This document shows positions 17,180 through 26,459 of a DNA stretch of 64,000 bases, one piece after another (the first letter of the stretch is position 1; the number at the start of each line of letters is the position of its first letter). The position numbers and the translations under genes were made by a program. Origin of the DNA: Verrucomicrobiota bacterium. Lineage in GTDB: Bacteria; Verrucomicrobiota; Verrucomicrobiia; Opitutales; Opitutaceae. The notes beneath the pieces were generated by a model. That model worked only from the letters and a program-made list of their open reading frames with translations. It made no database searches and was not told where the DNA came from. Location of the stretch: positions 195,354-259,353 of the forward strand of contig JADKHC010000002.1 of the NCBI GenBank assembly GCA_016721945.1, given 5' to 3'.

Positions 17180-17760
17180 GAAGAAGCCAGATGCCAGAGG
17201 CCGGAAGCCAGAAATCGGAGACAGTATCAGAATACAGAAGTCAGATATCAATCCCGAGAACGGGCGTCACGCAGCAAGAAAGGTTCCGGTTTGCTCATGA
17301 TACTGCCGAGCATACGACCGATTTCACGCATGAGTACATAAACAGCGTCGAAATCAGTTGAAGCCAGATAGCCGTGATCTCTAGCGAACATCAGCCAGTT
17401 TTCGGTCTCCAGAAGCTCGGTGTCGCTGTCGGAAAGTTTGCTAACAAAGTGAGCTTCGTAGCGGCGCTTACCCCAAGCTTCCGCGATGTTTGCGCTTACA
17501 GAGCGTGAAGAGCGGCGGGCCTGATCGGTTAGCGCATATTTCTCTTCACGCGGCCAGTCCTTGGAGAGTTTAAAAACCTGACGTCCAAGCTCAAAAGCTT
17601 TCTGCCAAACAACCAAGTCGGTAAAATGCCGGATCGGTGCCGAGGATTGGCCCTTGTTTTTCGGAATCTGACTTGGGGCCTCTGGCATCTGTTTTGGGGT
17701 TCGGGTTTCAGATTCCGGCATCTGGCTTCCGGCTTCTGGCTTCTGGCTTCTGGCCTCTGG
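17180..17760. mobile_element. S23/four-helix-bundle element with inverted-repeat edges between lysC and thrC
   Basis: The left edge (17180-17218) carries GAAGCCAGATGCCAGAGGCC and GGAAGCCAGAA. The right edge (~17707-17760) carries GGCATCTGGCTTCCGG, three CTTCTGG units and GGCCTCTGG, roughly the reverse complement of the left. The element fits exactly between the lysC stop (17766) and the thrC start (17171) and contains one gene of the 23S rRNA intervening-sequence family. It is interpreted as an inserted, possibly mobilisable unit; no transposase is present. Confidence 0.5.
17248..17721 (-). CDS. Four helix bundle protein (S23 / 23S rRNA intervening-sequence family)
   Basis: Up to 157 residues. 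The conserved part begins IRHFTDLVVWQKAFELGRQV and continues through YALTDQARRSSRSVSANIAEA and DTELLETENWLMFA, the hallmarks of the TIGR02436/S23 four-helix-bundle family. Members occur inside 23S rRNA intervening sequences and as stand-alone genes. The start is uncertain: the first ~30 residues are Pro/Gln-rich and partly encoded by the flanking repeat, so translation may begin at 17721, 17688 or further in. Its biochemical role is unknown. Confidence 0.8.
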   Translation of the reverse strand: MPESETRTPKQMPEAPSQIPKNKGQSSAPIRHFTDLVVWQKAFELGRQVFKLSKDWPREEKYALTDQARRSSRSVSANIAEAWGKRRYEAHFVSKLSDSDTELLETENWLMFARDHGYLASTDFDAVYVLMREIGRMLGSIMSKPEPFLLRDARSRD

Positions 17761-17765
17761 TTGCG

Positions 17766-18980
17766 TTACGCTTTATCCAGACCAAACGCCGTATGCACGG
17801 CGCGGGCGGCTTCGTCAGCTTTGGCTTGGGCGATCGAGACGGTGATCTTGATCTCTGAGGTGCTGATGAGGTCGATGTTAACGCCAGAGTCGGCGAGCGA
17901 CTGGAAGAGCGTGGCGGCCACACCGCTATGGGTCTTCATACCGACACCGACGACGGAGAGTTTCGCGACCTGGTCTTGCGAGGAGATCGAACCACCGAGT
18001 TCCTTGAGCACGGGCTCGAGGGCGCGGGTGGCTTTTGAGACTTCGTTGGCCGGAGCGGTGAAAGTGAGATTCGCGACGCCGTTGCTGCCAGCGTTCTGGA
18101 CGATCATGTCCACGACGATGTGGGCATCAGCCAGCGCGCGGAAAACTTTGGCGGCAGAGCCTGGTTTGTCAGCGAGGTTGGTGATGACGACCTTGGACTG
18201 GTTCTTGTCGACGGCGACACCGCGCACAACGACTTTTTCCATGGAGGCGACTTCTTCTTTCACGATTGTTCCTGGGTTGTAGTTAAAGGATGAGCGGACT
18301 TCGAAAACGACATCGTACTTCTTCGCAAACTCGACGGAGCGGTTCTGCATGACTTTCGAACCGGCGGAGGCGAGCTCGAGCATCTCGTCGTAGGAGATTT
18401 CCTCGATCTTGCGGGCTGTTTTTACGATGCGAGGGTCGGCCGTGTAAACGCCGTCAACGTCGGTGTAGATTTCGCATTTGTCGGCTTTGATCGCGCTGGC
18501 GATGGCGATGGCGGAAAGATCCGAGCCGCCGCGGCCTAGCGTGGTCGTCTGGCCTTCGGGGCTGATGCCCTGGAAGCCGGCGAGGATGATGACGTTGCCA
18601 GCATTCAGGTCGGTCTTGAGCCGGGTGGCATCGATCGAGTGGATGCGGGCTTTCGTGTGCGCCTTGTCGGTCAGGATGCCGGCTTGCGCGCCAGTGTAGC
18701 TGATCGCGGGGACGCCGATGGCTTGAAGTGCAATGGCGGTGAGAGCGATCGTTTCCTGTTCGCCGACAGCGAGTAGCTGATCCATCTCGCGCTCGCTGGG
18801 GAGCGGCGTGATCGCTTCGGCGCGGGCAATCAGTTCGTTGGTCACGCCCGAGCGAGCCGAGACGACAACCACCATTTGGTGACCGTCGTCGCGATACGAC
18901 TTGATACGCTCGGCGACTTTTTTGATGCGTTCGACGTCACCTACGGAGGTGCCGCCATATTTTTGGACGATGATGGCCAT
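17766..18980 (-). CDS. lysC: Aspartate kinase
   Basis: A 404-residue enzyme phosphorylating aspartate, the first step towards Lys, Thr and Met. The ATG at 18980 gives MAIIVQKYGGTSVGDVERI with the KYGGTS nucleotide-binding motif at residues 7-12. The kinase domain also shows LGRGGSDLSAIAIA. Two C-terminal ACT domains follow (about 265-404, for example VVITNLADKPGSAAKVFRAL and LSVVGVGMKTHSGVAATLF), consistent with feedback regulation. A longer frame to 19061 adds residues unlike the family. It sits upstream of thrC in the same direction. Confidence 0.95.
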   Translation of the reverse strand: MAIIVQKYGGTSVGDVERIKKVAERIKSYRDDGHQMVVVVSARSGVTNELIARAEAITPLPSEREMDQLLAVGEQETIALTAIALQAIGVPAISYTGAQAGILTDKAHTKARIHSIDATRLKTDLNAGNVIILAGFQGISPEGQTTTLGRGGSDLSAIAIASAIKADKCEIYTDVDGVYTADPRIVKTARKIEEISYDEMLELASAGSKVMQNRSVEFAKKYDVVFEVRSSFNYNPGTIVKEEVASMEKVVVRGVAVDKNQSKVVITNLADKPGSAAKVFRALADAHIVVDMIVQNAGSNGVANLTFTAPANEVSKATRALEPVLKELGGSISSQDQVAKLSVVGVGMKTHSGVAATLFQSLADSGVNIDLISTSEIKITVSIAQAKADEAARAVHTAFGLDKA

Positions 18981-19254
18981 GGGCAGAGTCGAACAGTGGA
19001 AAGCAAAAACACGCCCGACCGCCAGCGGAAATTTCATTTTCCGTAACCTTGTGGCAGGCAAGTGGCCGAAAAGGCTTCGGCAACGGGCTTTTGGCGGTGG
19101 AGTTTAGCCTTTCCGGCCTCACAACGTCGCTAGCGACGACTGCGTGCCAATCCGGTCTATGGAAGCAGGCTCCAACATCCCGGCCAAGCGATGTGCACCA
19201 GGGAGCGTCCGCCCAGTTGAGGATGGATCAGCATTCTTCGAAGTTGCATGGACT

Positions 19255-19281
19255 GGTTCGGCTTTGCAGGCTCGCCGAACC
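19255..19281. repeat. Hairpin abutting the acetyltransferase start codon
   Basis: GGTTCGGC (19255-19262) and GCCGAACC (19274-19281) form a perfect 8-bp stem with an 11-base loop. The ATG at 19282 follows directly, so the stem occupies the normal ribosome-binding position. It could restrict initiation, or the true start could lie upstream (ATG 19159). Confidence 0.4.
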
Positions 19282-19836
19282 ATGAAGGCCGGAGATTCTT
19301 CACCCACCCTTTTCGAAATTCGCGACTGCACCACGGCCGATGTGCCGGAAATTGGCGCGATCATCAACGACGCCGCCATCGCCTACAAAGGCGCGATCCC
19401 CGCCGACCGCTGGCACGAGCCGTACATGCCACGAGAAGAACTCGAACGCGAGATCGCCGCCGGTGTACGCTTTTCTGGATATGTTGAAAAGGGCGTTCTG
19501 CTCGGAGTCATGGGGATTCAGGACGTGAAAGACGTTACGTTGATCCGCCATGCCTACGTTCGAACAACTGCCCGCAACCACGGCATAGGAGGAAAACTTC
19601 TCGCGCATCTCGTCACGCTCACACAACTCCCTGTCTTGATCGGCACGTGGGCCGCTGCGATCTGGGCTATCCGCTTCTACGAACGTCATGGATTCACCGT
19701 TGTCTCCGATGCCGAGAAAAACGTCCTATTGAAAAAATACTGGACCATCCCCGACCGCCAAGTCGCCACCTCGGTTGTGTTGGTGGATGGGAAATACGGA
19801 CAATCGAAAAACAATGATACTCCGGAGCATTTTTAG
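19282..19836 (+). CDS. GNAT family N-acetyltransferase
   Basis: A 184-residue protein from ATG 19282. The GNAT fold begins LFEIRDCTTADVPEIGAIIND. The acetyl-CoA loop region is VRTTARNHGIGGKLLAHL (a Q/RxxGxG/A-like motif), and the C-terminal strand is AIRFYERHGFTVV. The substrate is unknown; the overall form resembles small amine or phosphinothricin-type acetyltransferases. An extended frame back to 19159 or 19144 lacks domain support. It is a lone plus-strand gene divergent from lysC, preceded by an inverted repeat that ends at the start codon. Confidence 0.8.
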   Translation: MKAGDSSPTLFEIRDCTTADVPEIGAIINDAAIAYKGAIPADRWHEPYMPREELEREIAAGVRFSGYVEKGVLLGVMGIQDVKDVTLIRHAYVRTTARNHGIGGKLLAHLVTLTQLPVLIGTWAAAIWAIRFYERHGFTVVSDAEKNVLLKKYWTIPDRQVATSVVLVDGKYGQSKNNDTPEHF

Positions 19837-19860
19837 AAACTGATGCCTGATCCAAAGATT

Positions 19861-19966
19861 CGGGGAGCACACGCGTCTCGCGTGTTGGTTCGGGCGTCTC
19901 GCCCGAGCCTTCCAAACCGCACCCGGCGGGACGCCGAGTGTGGCACGCGGGACGCGTGCGCTCCCC
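19861..19966. repeat. Palindromic repeat (GGGGAGC-ACACGCGTC type)
   Basis: CGGGGAGCACACGCGTCTCG, continuing CGTG, at 19861-19884 pairs with CACGCGGGACGCGTGCGCTC and CCC ending at 19966. Internal hairpins such as CGGGCGTCTCGCCCG are nested inside. It lies between the acetyltransferase and the AsmA-like gene; no coding content. Confidence 0.6.
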
Positions 19967-20069
19967 AGACCAGCGCAACCGGACCCTCATACACATCTAT
20001 TCGGGAGCTCTTGGTATTCGACCCAGTGGGAATAAAGGCCAATTTATCTGAGACGTTGGTATAACTCGT

Positions 20070-23000
20070 TCACTTTCCGAAGAGATTGCCGAGTGGGCCG
20101 GCGGAACTGGCCAGCAGTTTTTGCAGGAGAATGTTCATGAGCGCATCGGTGCCGATTTCGGCCAGCGTGCCATCCACTTTGATCGGCGTGAAGAGCGGCG
20201 AATAGCCGAGCGTATCGGTGCCGCCTTGCAGCATGCCTTGCTTGCCGAACAACTCTGCGACGTGGCCGTGCGAACTCATTTCAAACTGGGCGGTAAGTGG
20301 TTGTTTCAACAACGGTACACCTTCCTGCTGCAAAATCGTGCCGCTGCCGGTGAGCCGGATCGTCGGCGAGATCAGAGTAAAATCACTCATCCGCGTGAGG
20401 GCCGCATTGGCATCGTGCGAGAGCTGGACATTGAGCTGGTCGAAGGGAATCAGTGCGAGCAACGAGGCTAACTCAATCGCAGCGGCGGCGGCGTTGCCTG
20501 TTTTCGAACCACCCGCCAGAGCCCCGACCACGCCTGTGATGTTGCTGATCAGGCTGCCCGATTTCCCTTGGAAGCGATCTGAGAAAGCTTTCGGCAAAGC
20601 GAGTCCGCGAAATACTCCGCCTCGGCTGCTCAGCGTGAGATCAGCTTTGATCTTGCTGGCGAGCAAAGCGGCATTGGGCGCGATGCCCGAGAGTTTGCTC
20701 ACGACATCAAACTTGCCTTCAACCGTTGGCTCTTTCTGCGGGTTGGCGGCTTTGAAATAGGGCGCTGGATCAAAACCGGTGACCGTTGCCTCGCCTGAAA
20801 AGGTGTATGGCTCGGGCGATTTCCCCTCGAACGTCATCGTGCCGTTTAGCGCGGCGGCGCTCTCCGCACCCAAGCCTGCCTTGATGTTTTCGAGACTGAT
20901 GGCACCTGCTTCGATTTTGAGCTGACCGGTGACGTTGCTCACCTTCACGTCAGGCGAGTAAACGATTTCCTTCAGCGCGAGTTTCAAGAGGCCGGTGCAG
21001 GCATTCCAGAAAGGCAACTTGTCAGCTTCGGGCTTAACTGCGCCGTTTTTGGCGGTAGCTTTCGGTTCAGCCTTTGCCGGTTGCGCGGAGGGTTTGGCTG
21101 TTTGTACCGGTTTTTGTTCGGGCTGAAGCGAGGCGGCCAGGGCCTGCAATGGCAACAAATCCTGAACGTAGATGGCGTTGCTCAAGACATCGGCTTCGAT
21201 GTGGAGCGCGGGGGCGGTTTTCACGCGGGCAGCCAGCTCGATGTCGGATTTGCGACCTGCGGCGTCCAACGTGAGCGGAATTTGAGCGACGATTTGACCA
21301 TCCGGTTGGAGATCGACGCGGAGCCCAAGCTGGATCAGCGGGAGTTTTTCCACCTTGGCCGAACCAAGTTTGCTGACCTCGAAGTTCGCGGAGATTTGTT
21401 TGGTGGTGTCGATGTTGGCCGTGAATTCGCCTTTGACCACGCCCTGATTGAGGAGCGTGGCGTACTGCGCGGCGACAGGTTGCGCGAGCAATGCGGGCAG
21501 ATTGGCCTCCATGCGACCGGTGGCTTTGATCGGCTGTCCATCACCAGCGGGACATCCCGCCTTTACATTGGCGGAGAGAAGCGTCGCGGAACCACTGCGG
21601 AGAAATAGCTCCGAGATATCGGCCTGCCAGCCCTGCTGGGTCGAGTCAGCTGCCATTTTCACCGCGATGTCGAGGGCGCGCACCAGAGGCTTTCCGGCCT
21701 GCGAGACGTTCAGATTAGTGATAGTGATCGGTGCAGAGGGGCGCATCGCGAAACCGCCATTGCGGGCGCTGACAAAAAATTCGCCGCGCACATCGTCGCC
21801 GCTGAGCACGATGTCTTTGAGGAAAGGCTGGGCCCAGGCGAGCGGCAGCCCGTGCAAAGTCAGGCGCAACAACTCAGCGGAGGGATCGGTGACTTTTAAC
21901 GCGCGTGTTCCAAGATCGTAGTCGAATTTTTGCAGCGCCTGCACGGATGCGATCGGTTTGTTGCCTGAGACGGCGACGGAAAAACGTTCGATGCGAAGCA
22001 GGTCGCCTTGTTTGGAAAGATCAAAGTCGAGTTGGTTGCGGATGCGGCCCACGGCGGTGAGTTCGGGTATGATCACGGCGAGTTGCTCAACCGTGTTATC
22101 AACCCGGCCGCTGGTATGGATCAAAGAAAAGGTTCGGTCGGCTTCGAAGGCTCCCTCGCCCGTTGCACTAAACACCGGGAGTTGCAGGCCCAGCGTGAAA
22201 GGCGCGACATCGGCGTTCGACACATCCATCTTCCATTTGCCCGAAAGCGACGTGGCTCCCGCCGGGAAAGAAGCATCGAGACTGAAAAGGTTTTTTAACG
22301 CACCAGCCAGCGGTGTTTGCAGCGAGACGAGATACGCCTCGCCCGCCTTGCCGCCGTTGAGCACGAGTTCTGAATGCAGGTCCGCGCCTTGGGGGAATTT
22401 TTGGCCGATCGCCTTCACATCGGTGACGATGGAAACTTTCTGCAGCGTGCGCGGCGTGTCCATCAGGACCACGATCACACTGTTGATCGTAAGTTCCGAC
22501 ACGGGCGCATCCGTCACCGGCATGAGGATTTTTGAAACGTAGTTGAAGCGCCCTTCCCCACCCGCCTTGAGATTGCCGCCGGTGAAACGAACCGTGGCGC
22601 GCGAAGGCGGTTTGCCCGCTTCCGCTTGAAATGTCACTTCGCCCTCGACGTCGATCTCATCGAGCGAGAAATCGACGGGGAGCCGCAGGAGCTTGAGCAC
22701 GCCATCGAAGCTAAAGGGTTCCTTGCTCGCCGTCGTGGCCGCCGACGACGAAGCGTTTTGGCTCCGGGCAGTAGTTGCGGTCGCAGGCGCGGCACCTTTT
22801 TGCACAACAGGCGGTACCGATAGGTCAACCTTCCAGCCCTTGGCGACGAGTCGTTTGACGGCGATGTTTTTCCCTGCGGCCGAGGCCAGCGGCATCTCAA
22901 TCGTCAACGAAGGCAAGTTGAGAACCATACCCGGTTTCTCAATTTTGATATCGTTCAACTCGATCAGTTTGAGCCCGGCCGACACGCGGCCAACCCCAGC

Positions 23001-23138
23001 CTTCATATCGGCCTGGTTCGCGAGCGCACGACGCGCTGCCCAAGTTTGCACCGACGTATTAAACGCCAGCACAATGATGACCAACGTGAGCGCCGCTAGT
23101 ACAGCGACACTCCAAAGGATCGGACGAAGAAGCTTCAT
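20070..23138 (-). CDS. AsmA-like large envelope protein
   Basis: A 1022-residue protein from ATG 23138. A single N-terminal membrane helix (MKLLRPILWSVAVLAALTLV) is followed by long repetitive beta-rich sequence. It includes an AsmA/TamB-type C-terminal region (RMSDFTLISPTIRLTGSGT, then LKQPLTAQFEMSSHG). A Pro/Ala/Lys-rich linker (PVQTAKPSAQPAKAEPK) lies near the middle. AsmA-like proteins span the periplasm and are implicated in lipid transfer to the outer membrane (family knowledge). The gene follows tolC on the same strand, 115 bases downstream, possibly as the last gene of the efflux block. The role is inferred, not shown. Confidence 0.72.
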   Translation of the reverse strand: MKLLRPILWSVAVLAALTLVIIVLAFNTSVQTWAARRALANQADMKAGVGRVSAGLKLIELNDIKIEKPGMVLNLPSLTIEMPLASAAGKNIAVKRLVAKGWKVDLSVPPVVQKGAAPATATTARSQNASSSAATTASKEPFSFDGVLKLLRLPVDFSLDEIDVEGEVTFQAEAGKPPSRATVRFTGGNLKAGGEGRFNYVSKILMPVTDAPVSELTINSVIVVLMDTPRTLQKVSIVTDVKAIGQKFPQGADLHSELVLNGGKAGEAYLVSLQTPLAGALKNLFSLDASFPAGATSLSGKWKMDVSNADVAPFTLGLQLPVFSATGEGAFEADRTFSLIHTSGRVDNTVEQLAVIIPELTAVGRIRNQLDFDLSKQGDLLRIERFSVAVSGNKPIASVQALQKFDYDLGTRALKVTDPSAELLRLTLHGLPLAWAQPFLKDIVLSGDDVRGEFFVSARNGGFAMRPSAPITITNLNVSQAGKPLVRALDIAVKMAADSTQQGWQADISELFLRSGSATLLSANVKAGCPAGDGQPIKATGRMEANLPALLAQPVAAQYATLLNQGVVKGEFTANIDTTKQISANFEVSKLGSAKVEKLPLIQLGLRVDLQPDGQIVAQIPLTLDAAGRKSDIELAARVKTAPALHIEADVLSNAIYVQDLLPLQALAASLQPEQKPVQTAKPSAQPAKAEPKATAKNGAVKPEADKLPFWNACTGLLKLALKEIVYSPDVKVSNVTGQLKIEAGAISLENIKAGLGAESAAALNGTMTFEGKSPEPYTFSGEATVTGFDPAPYFKAANPQKEPTVEGKFDVVSKLSGIAPNAALLASKIKADLTLSSRGGVFRGLALPKAFSDRFQGKSGSLISNITGVVGALAGGSKTGNAAAAAIELASLLALIPFDQLNVQLSHDANAALTRMSDFTLISPTIRLTGSGTILQQEGVPLLKQPLTAQFEMSSHGHVAELFGKQGMLQGGTDTLGYSPLFTPIKVDGTLAEIGTDALMNILLQKLLASSAGPLGNLFGK

Positions 23139-23253
23139 GAACAATTAAGGGGGGACGACGGTTAGACGCGCTGAACCCCAGAATGTTGCGAAAATGCCAA
23201 AGGTTCTGCCCCACGTCGATTGATTTTCGACGCGAGGGCAGACCAAAAAACAA

Positions 23254-24600
23254 TCAGGACGAAGTCGGCGCGTAGGCGTCGGCCATGCCCATCGCTTTGC
23301 GTAAGCTGGCTAGCGCGATGGTGTGGTTATAGAGGGATTCGACCTCGTTGGTGCGCGCATCGGTCAAGGCGACCTGTGACTGGAGCACATCGAGCTGGGT
23401 CGCAGTGCCGGCATCGAAACGGGCCTTGGCGAGGCGCACGCTTTCATCGGCTTGTTCAACCACGGCCTTGGAGGCCGTCACTAGTTCGGCAGCTTCCTGC
23501 AAAGCGGAGTGCGCACGACGCACCTCGACATCGATCGCGAGTTGCTGCTCGGCGCTGGTCAACTTCATCTGCGAAAGCGCAGAACGGGCCTGCGCGACTT
23601 TGCCAGCAGTGGCGCGGCCATCGAAGATCGCCCAACTACCCCGCGCAATCGCGGACCAGCCTTCGCGGGTTTTACCCAGATCATCGTAAGCTGCGGATTT
23701 CTTGATTTGATAACCAGCACCCACGCCTAACGATGGCCAGTAGTTGCCCTTGGCCGCGCTCAGACTTTTGTCGGCCGCTTGCTCAAGTTTGTAGAGCTGC
23801 TGTAGTTCGGGCCGGTTGGCGCGGGCAGACTCGATCGCTGCGGCCAACTCAATCTCGGTGGGCTCATAGGTGAGTTCACCGAGGAATTCAGGCGTTTTGG
23901 TTAAGTTACTCGAAGTAGCCGTGGTAAACCCCAGCACTTGGCGGAGCTCTTCGATCGAGATGCGGAACGCGTTTCGTGCGCGGATCAACGGTGGTTTGCC
24001 GTTGGCGACAGCGACTTCGGAACGCAGTAGATCGAACTTGGAGAGCGTGCCGGCGTTGTAGCGGTCGCGCACGGTCTTGAGTTGTTCCTCGAGCAGGTTG
24101 AGCGACTGCTCAGCGACGTTGATTTTTTTCTTCGCCAACAACACCGAGTAGAACTTCGCGCGCACGGCGAAGAGCGAGTTATTGATTACAGAACGCAACT
24201 CCAACAACGCAGCCTCACGGCGGTATTTTTGTGCCGAGATGGAGGAACTAACCGCACCACCCGCAAAAAGGGTTTGGGTGACACTGAGCTCCACTGCCCA
24301 ATCCTGATCCGTGATGCGCTGCATCGGCTCAAGACGCTTCTTGTCAAACTTCGTGTAGTAATAGCTCAGGTCCGCGTTCGGGATGCTGCGCGAACGAATT
24401 TCCACCAACAGGCCATCCTGTTGTTTGATGCGCTCGCGGGCCTGGCGAATGTCGAAGTTATTCTCCAACGCGAACTGGATCGCGCCGGGCAGGTCAAGCC
24501 GCGGTGGAACCTCGCGCTCGGGCTCGGGTGCGGCAAACACGATTGCCGGCACCGATACGGTGAGCGCCATGAGCGCGATTTTGAGCAAGCTGTTTCGCAT
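23254..24600 (-). CDS. TolC family outer-membrane efflux protein
   Basis: A 448-residue protein with signal peptide MRNSLLKIALMALTVSVPAI and two OEP repeats (about residues 38-220 and 245-440). Typical features include AIQFALENNFDIRQARERI and AKARFDAGTATQLDVLQSQV near the C-terminus. It provides the outer-membrane channel of a tripartite pump. It lies 20 bases after the RND C-terminal frame and is almost certainly co-transcribed with the adaptor and RND genes. Confidence 0.9.
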   Translation of the reverse strand: MRNSLLKIALMALTVSVPAIVFAAPEPEREVPPRLDLPGAIQFALENNFDIRQARERIKQQDGLLVEIRSRSIPNADLSYYYTKFDKKRLEPMQRITDQDWAVELSVTQTLFAGGAVSSSISAQKYRREAALLELRSVINNSLFAVRAKFYSVLLAKKKINVAEQSLNLLEEQLKTVRDRYNAGTLSKFDLLRSEVAVANGKPPLIRARNAFRISIEELRQVLGFTTATSSNLTKTPEFLGELTYEPTEIELAAAIESARANRPELQQLYKLEQAADKSLSAAKGNYWPSLGVGAGYQIKKSAAYDDLGKTREGWSAIARGSWAIFDGRATAGKVAQARSALSQMKLTSAEQQLAIDVEVRRAHSALQEAAELVTASKAVVEQADESVRLAKARFDAGTATQLDVLQSQVALTDARTNEVESLYNHTIALASLRKAMGMADAYAPTSS

Positions 24601-24620
24601 AATAAGAAGGGAGTTGGAGT

Positions 24621-26459
24621 TTATTTGGCAGGCACGGTCTCAGCTAGGGGCAAACGAGGAGGTTGGGCAACCTCCACACGCTTGGCCACACTGTGATCTT
24701 TTGCGATGAGCATATAGAAGGCCGGTACAACGAAGAGCGTGAAAACCGTACCAACCGCCATGCCCACGACAAGCACCCAACCAATGGAATTTCGCGCCGC
24801 AGCTCCGGGGCCGGTGACGAAAATCAGCATGAGATGACCAAAGACGGTCGCCGCGGAAGTCATGAGCACCGGACGCAAACGCGTGTCGGCTGCACGGCGG
24901 ATGGCATCAAGCTTCGCTACGCCCTGCGCCTGAAGCTGGTTGGCGAACTCCACGATCAGGATGCCGTTCTTGGCAATCAGGCCGACCAGTGTGATCAAAC
25001 CGATCTGGGTATAAATATTGAGCGAGGTCTTCCAAAGAAAAACCGGCAACATTGCGCCGACCAGCGCCAGCGGAACCGAACCTAGTAGAATGATAAGAGG
25101 ATCGCGGAACGAATTAAACTGCGCCGCGAGTACGAGGAAGATCAGCAGGAGCGCGAGCAGACCCGTCTGCCAGAGCGCACTGCCTTCAAGGCGCAGCTGT
25201 CGCGACTGACCGCCGTAGTCGATCGAGTAGCCAGCGGGAAGAATCTCGGCGGCTTTGGCTTCGAGTTTCTTCAGTGCAATATCGATGCTCGGACCAACGC
25301 CGACGATCTTAACCGAATTTAGCTGTTGGAAACGGTTAAGCGAACGGGGTTGCACGGTGTGTTTGAGCTTCGCAAAGGTGGACAAAGGCACGAGCAGACC
25401 ATTCGGTCCGCGCACATGGTAGTTGAGCAACTGTTCGGCATTGAGACGCTGGCCGCGCTCGACCTGAGGAATCACGCGGTAACTGCGGCCCTCGTTGACG
25501 AACCGGTTGACGTAACCACCGCCAAGCATGGAGCCGAGATCGCGGGCGACGTCACTCAGGTTGAGGCCCATCGCTGCGACCTGATCCTTGTCGATTTCGA
25601 TCTCAACCTGCGGCAGGTCGAATTTCAAATCGCTATCGGCAAAGTAAAACCTCGGCGCCGCATTGGGATCGTTGGCATCTGTGTTCGCATAGATCATCAG
25701 CTGCGTCGCATAATCGTACATCTCGCGATGCTCAGCGGTGGAACGGATAACGAACTCGATTGGATAATCGCCACCCGCCGGAAGCGGGTCGGGCGTAGTG
25801 ATCACGGTTTGAACGCCCGCGATCGCAGCCGCCGCTCCTTGCAGCGACGCCTCGATCTCGATGGACGAACGCTTACGTTCAGCCCAGGGCTTGAGGATGG
25901 CGCCGGCAAAGCCGAAATTGGCGCCCGTAATCTGGAAAGAAGTATCGTACTCCTCAAAACTGGTGAACATTTTTTGCACTTGTTCGGCAAAAAGCATGTT
26001 TTGCTCGATGGTCGAGGTCGGCGATGGAATCAAAATACTGAACACCACGCCCTGATCCTCCTTCGGCGCCAGCTCGCTCTGGGCGAGTTTGAAGAATGGC
26101 ACCAAGAGCAAGGTTAGCATGACCGCACCGGTCAGAACATACTGCACCCAAGCGTAACGGCGGTGCAGCACGAAATCGAAAACAAGGACAACAACCGCGC
26201 CAAAGACCGAAGCGGCACCCAAACCAATCAGCAGCGGTAACGCAGCTGCCTTGGCTGTATCCAGCCCCCCGGCCAAGGCAAAAACGCCCAGCGCCAGCGG
26301 CCAAAGCGGAACCCATGCGATGAACGACCAAGCCAAGAGCGACCACGAAAGCCGTCCGCCTTCGCGTACGCGCAGCATCGCACCAATAAGCCGGTCGTAG
26401 AATCCGCGCAGCCGGTCAAAATCACGATTGATGCGGCCGCTGAAGCCCCCGTTCTTCAT
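24621..26459 (-). CDS. RND efflux transporter, C-terminal half (separate overlapping frame; extra membrane helices)
   Basis: 612 residues covering the second half of an HAE-1 RND pump. TM7 and PKEDQG lie at ~104-137, followed by the second porter domain. The conserved Lys of the proton relay lies in LVGLIAKNGILIVEFANQ. An additional ~60 residues (about 38-98) with two long hydrophobic stretches precede the usual TM7; known AcrB-type pumps lack them. The ATG at 26459 has an upstream GAAGGA at good spacing, but the frame overlaps the N-terminal half by 38 bases in a +1 register. A one-base excess in a G5 run could equally explain the split. Confidence 0.82.
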   Translation of the reverse strand: MKNGGFSGRINRDFDRLRGFYDRLIGAMLRVREGGRLSWSLLAWSFIAWVPLWPLALGVFALAGGLDTAKAAALPLLIGLGAASVFGAVVVLVFDFVLHRRYAWVQYVLTGAVMLTLLLVPFFKLAQSELAPKEDQGVVFSILIPSPTSTIEQNMLFAEQVQKMFTSFEEYDTSFQITGANFGFAGAILKPWAERKRSSIEIEASLQGAAAAIAGVQTVITTPDPLPAGGDYPIEFVIRSTAEHREMYDYATQLMIYANTDANDPNAAPRFYFADSDLKFDLPQVEIEIDKDQVAAMGLNLSDVARDLGSMLGGGYVNRFVNEGRSYRVIPQVERGQRLNAEQLLNYHVRGPNGLLVPLSTFAKLKHTVQPRSLNRFQQLNSVKIVGVGPSIDIALKKLEAKAAEILPAGYSIDYGGQSRQLRLEGSALWQTGLLALLLIFLVLAAQFNSFRDPLIILLGSVPLALVGAMLPVFLWKTSLNIYTQIGLITLVGLIAKNGILIVEFANQLQAQGVAKLDAIRRAADTRLRPVLMTSAATVFGHLMLIFVTGPGAAARNSIGWVLVVGMAVGTVFTLFVVPAFYMLIAKDHSVAKRVEVAQPPRLPLAETVPAK

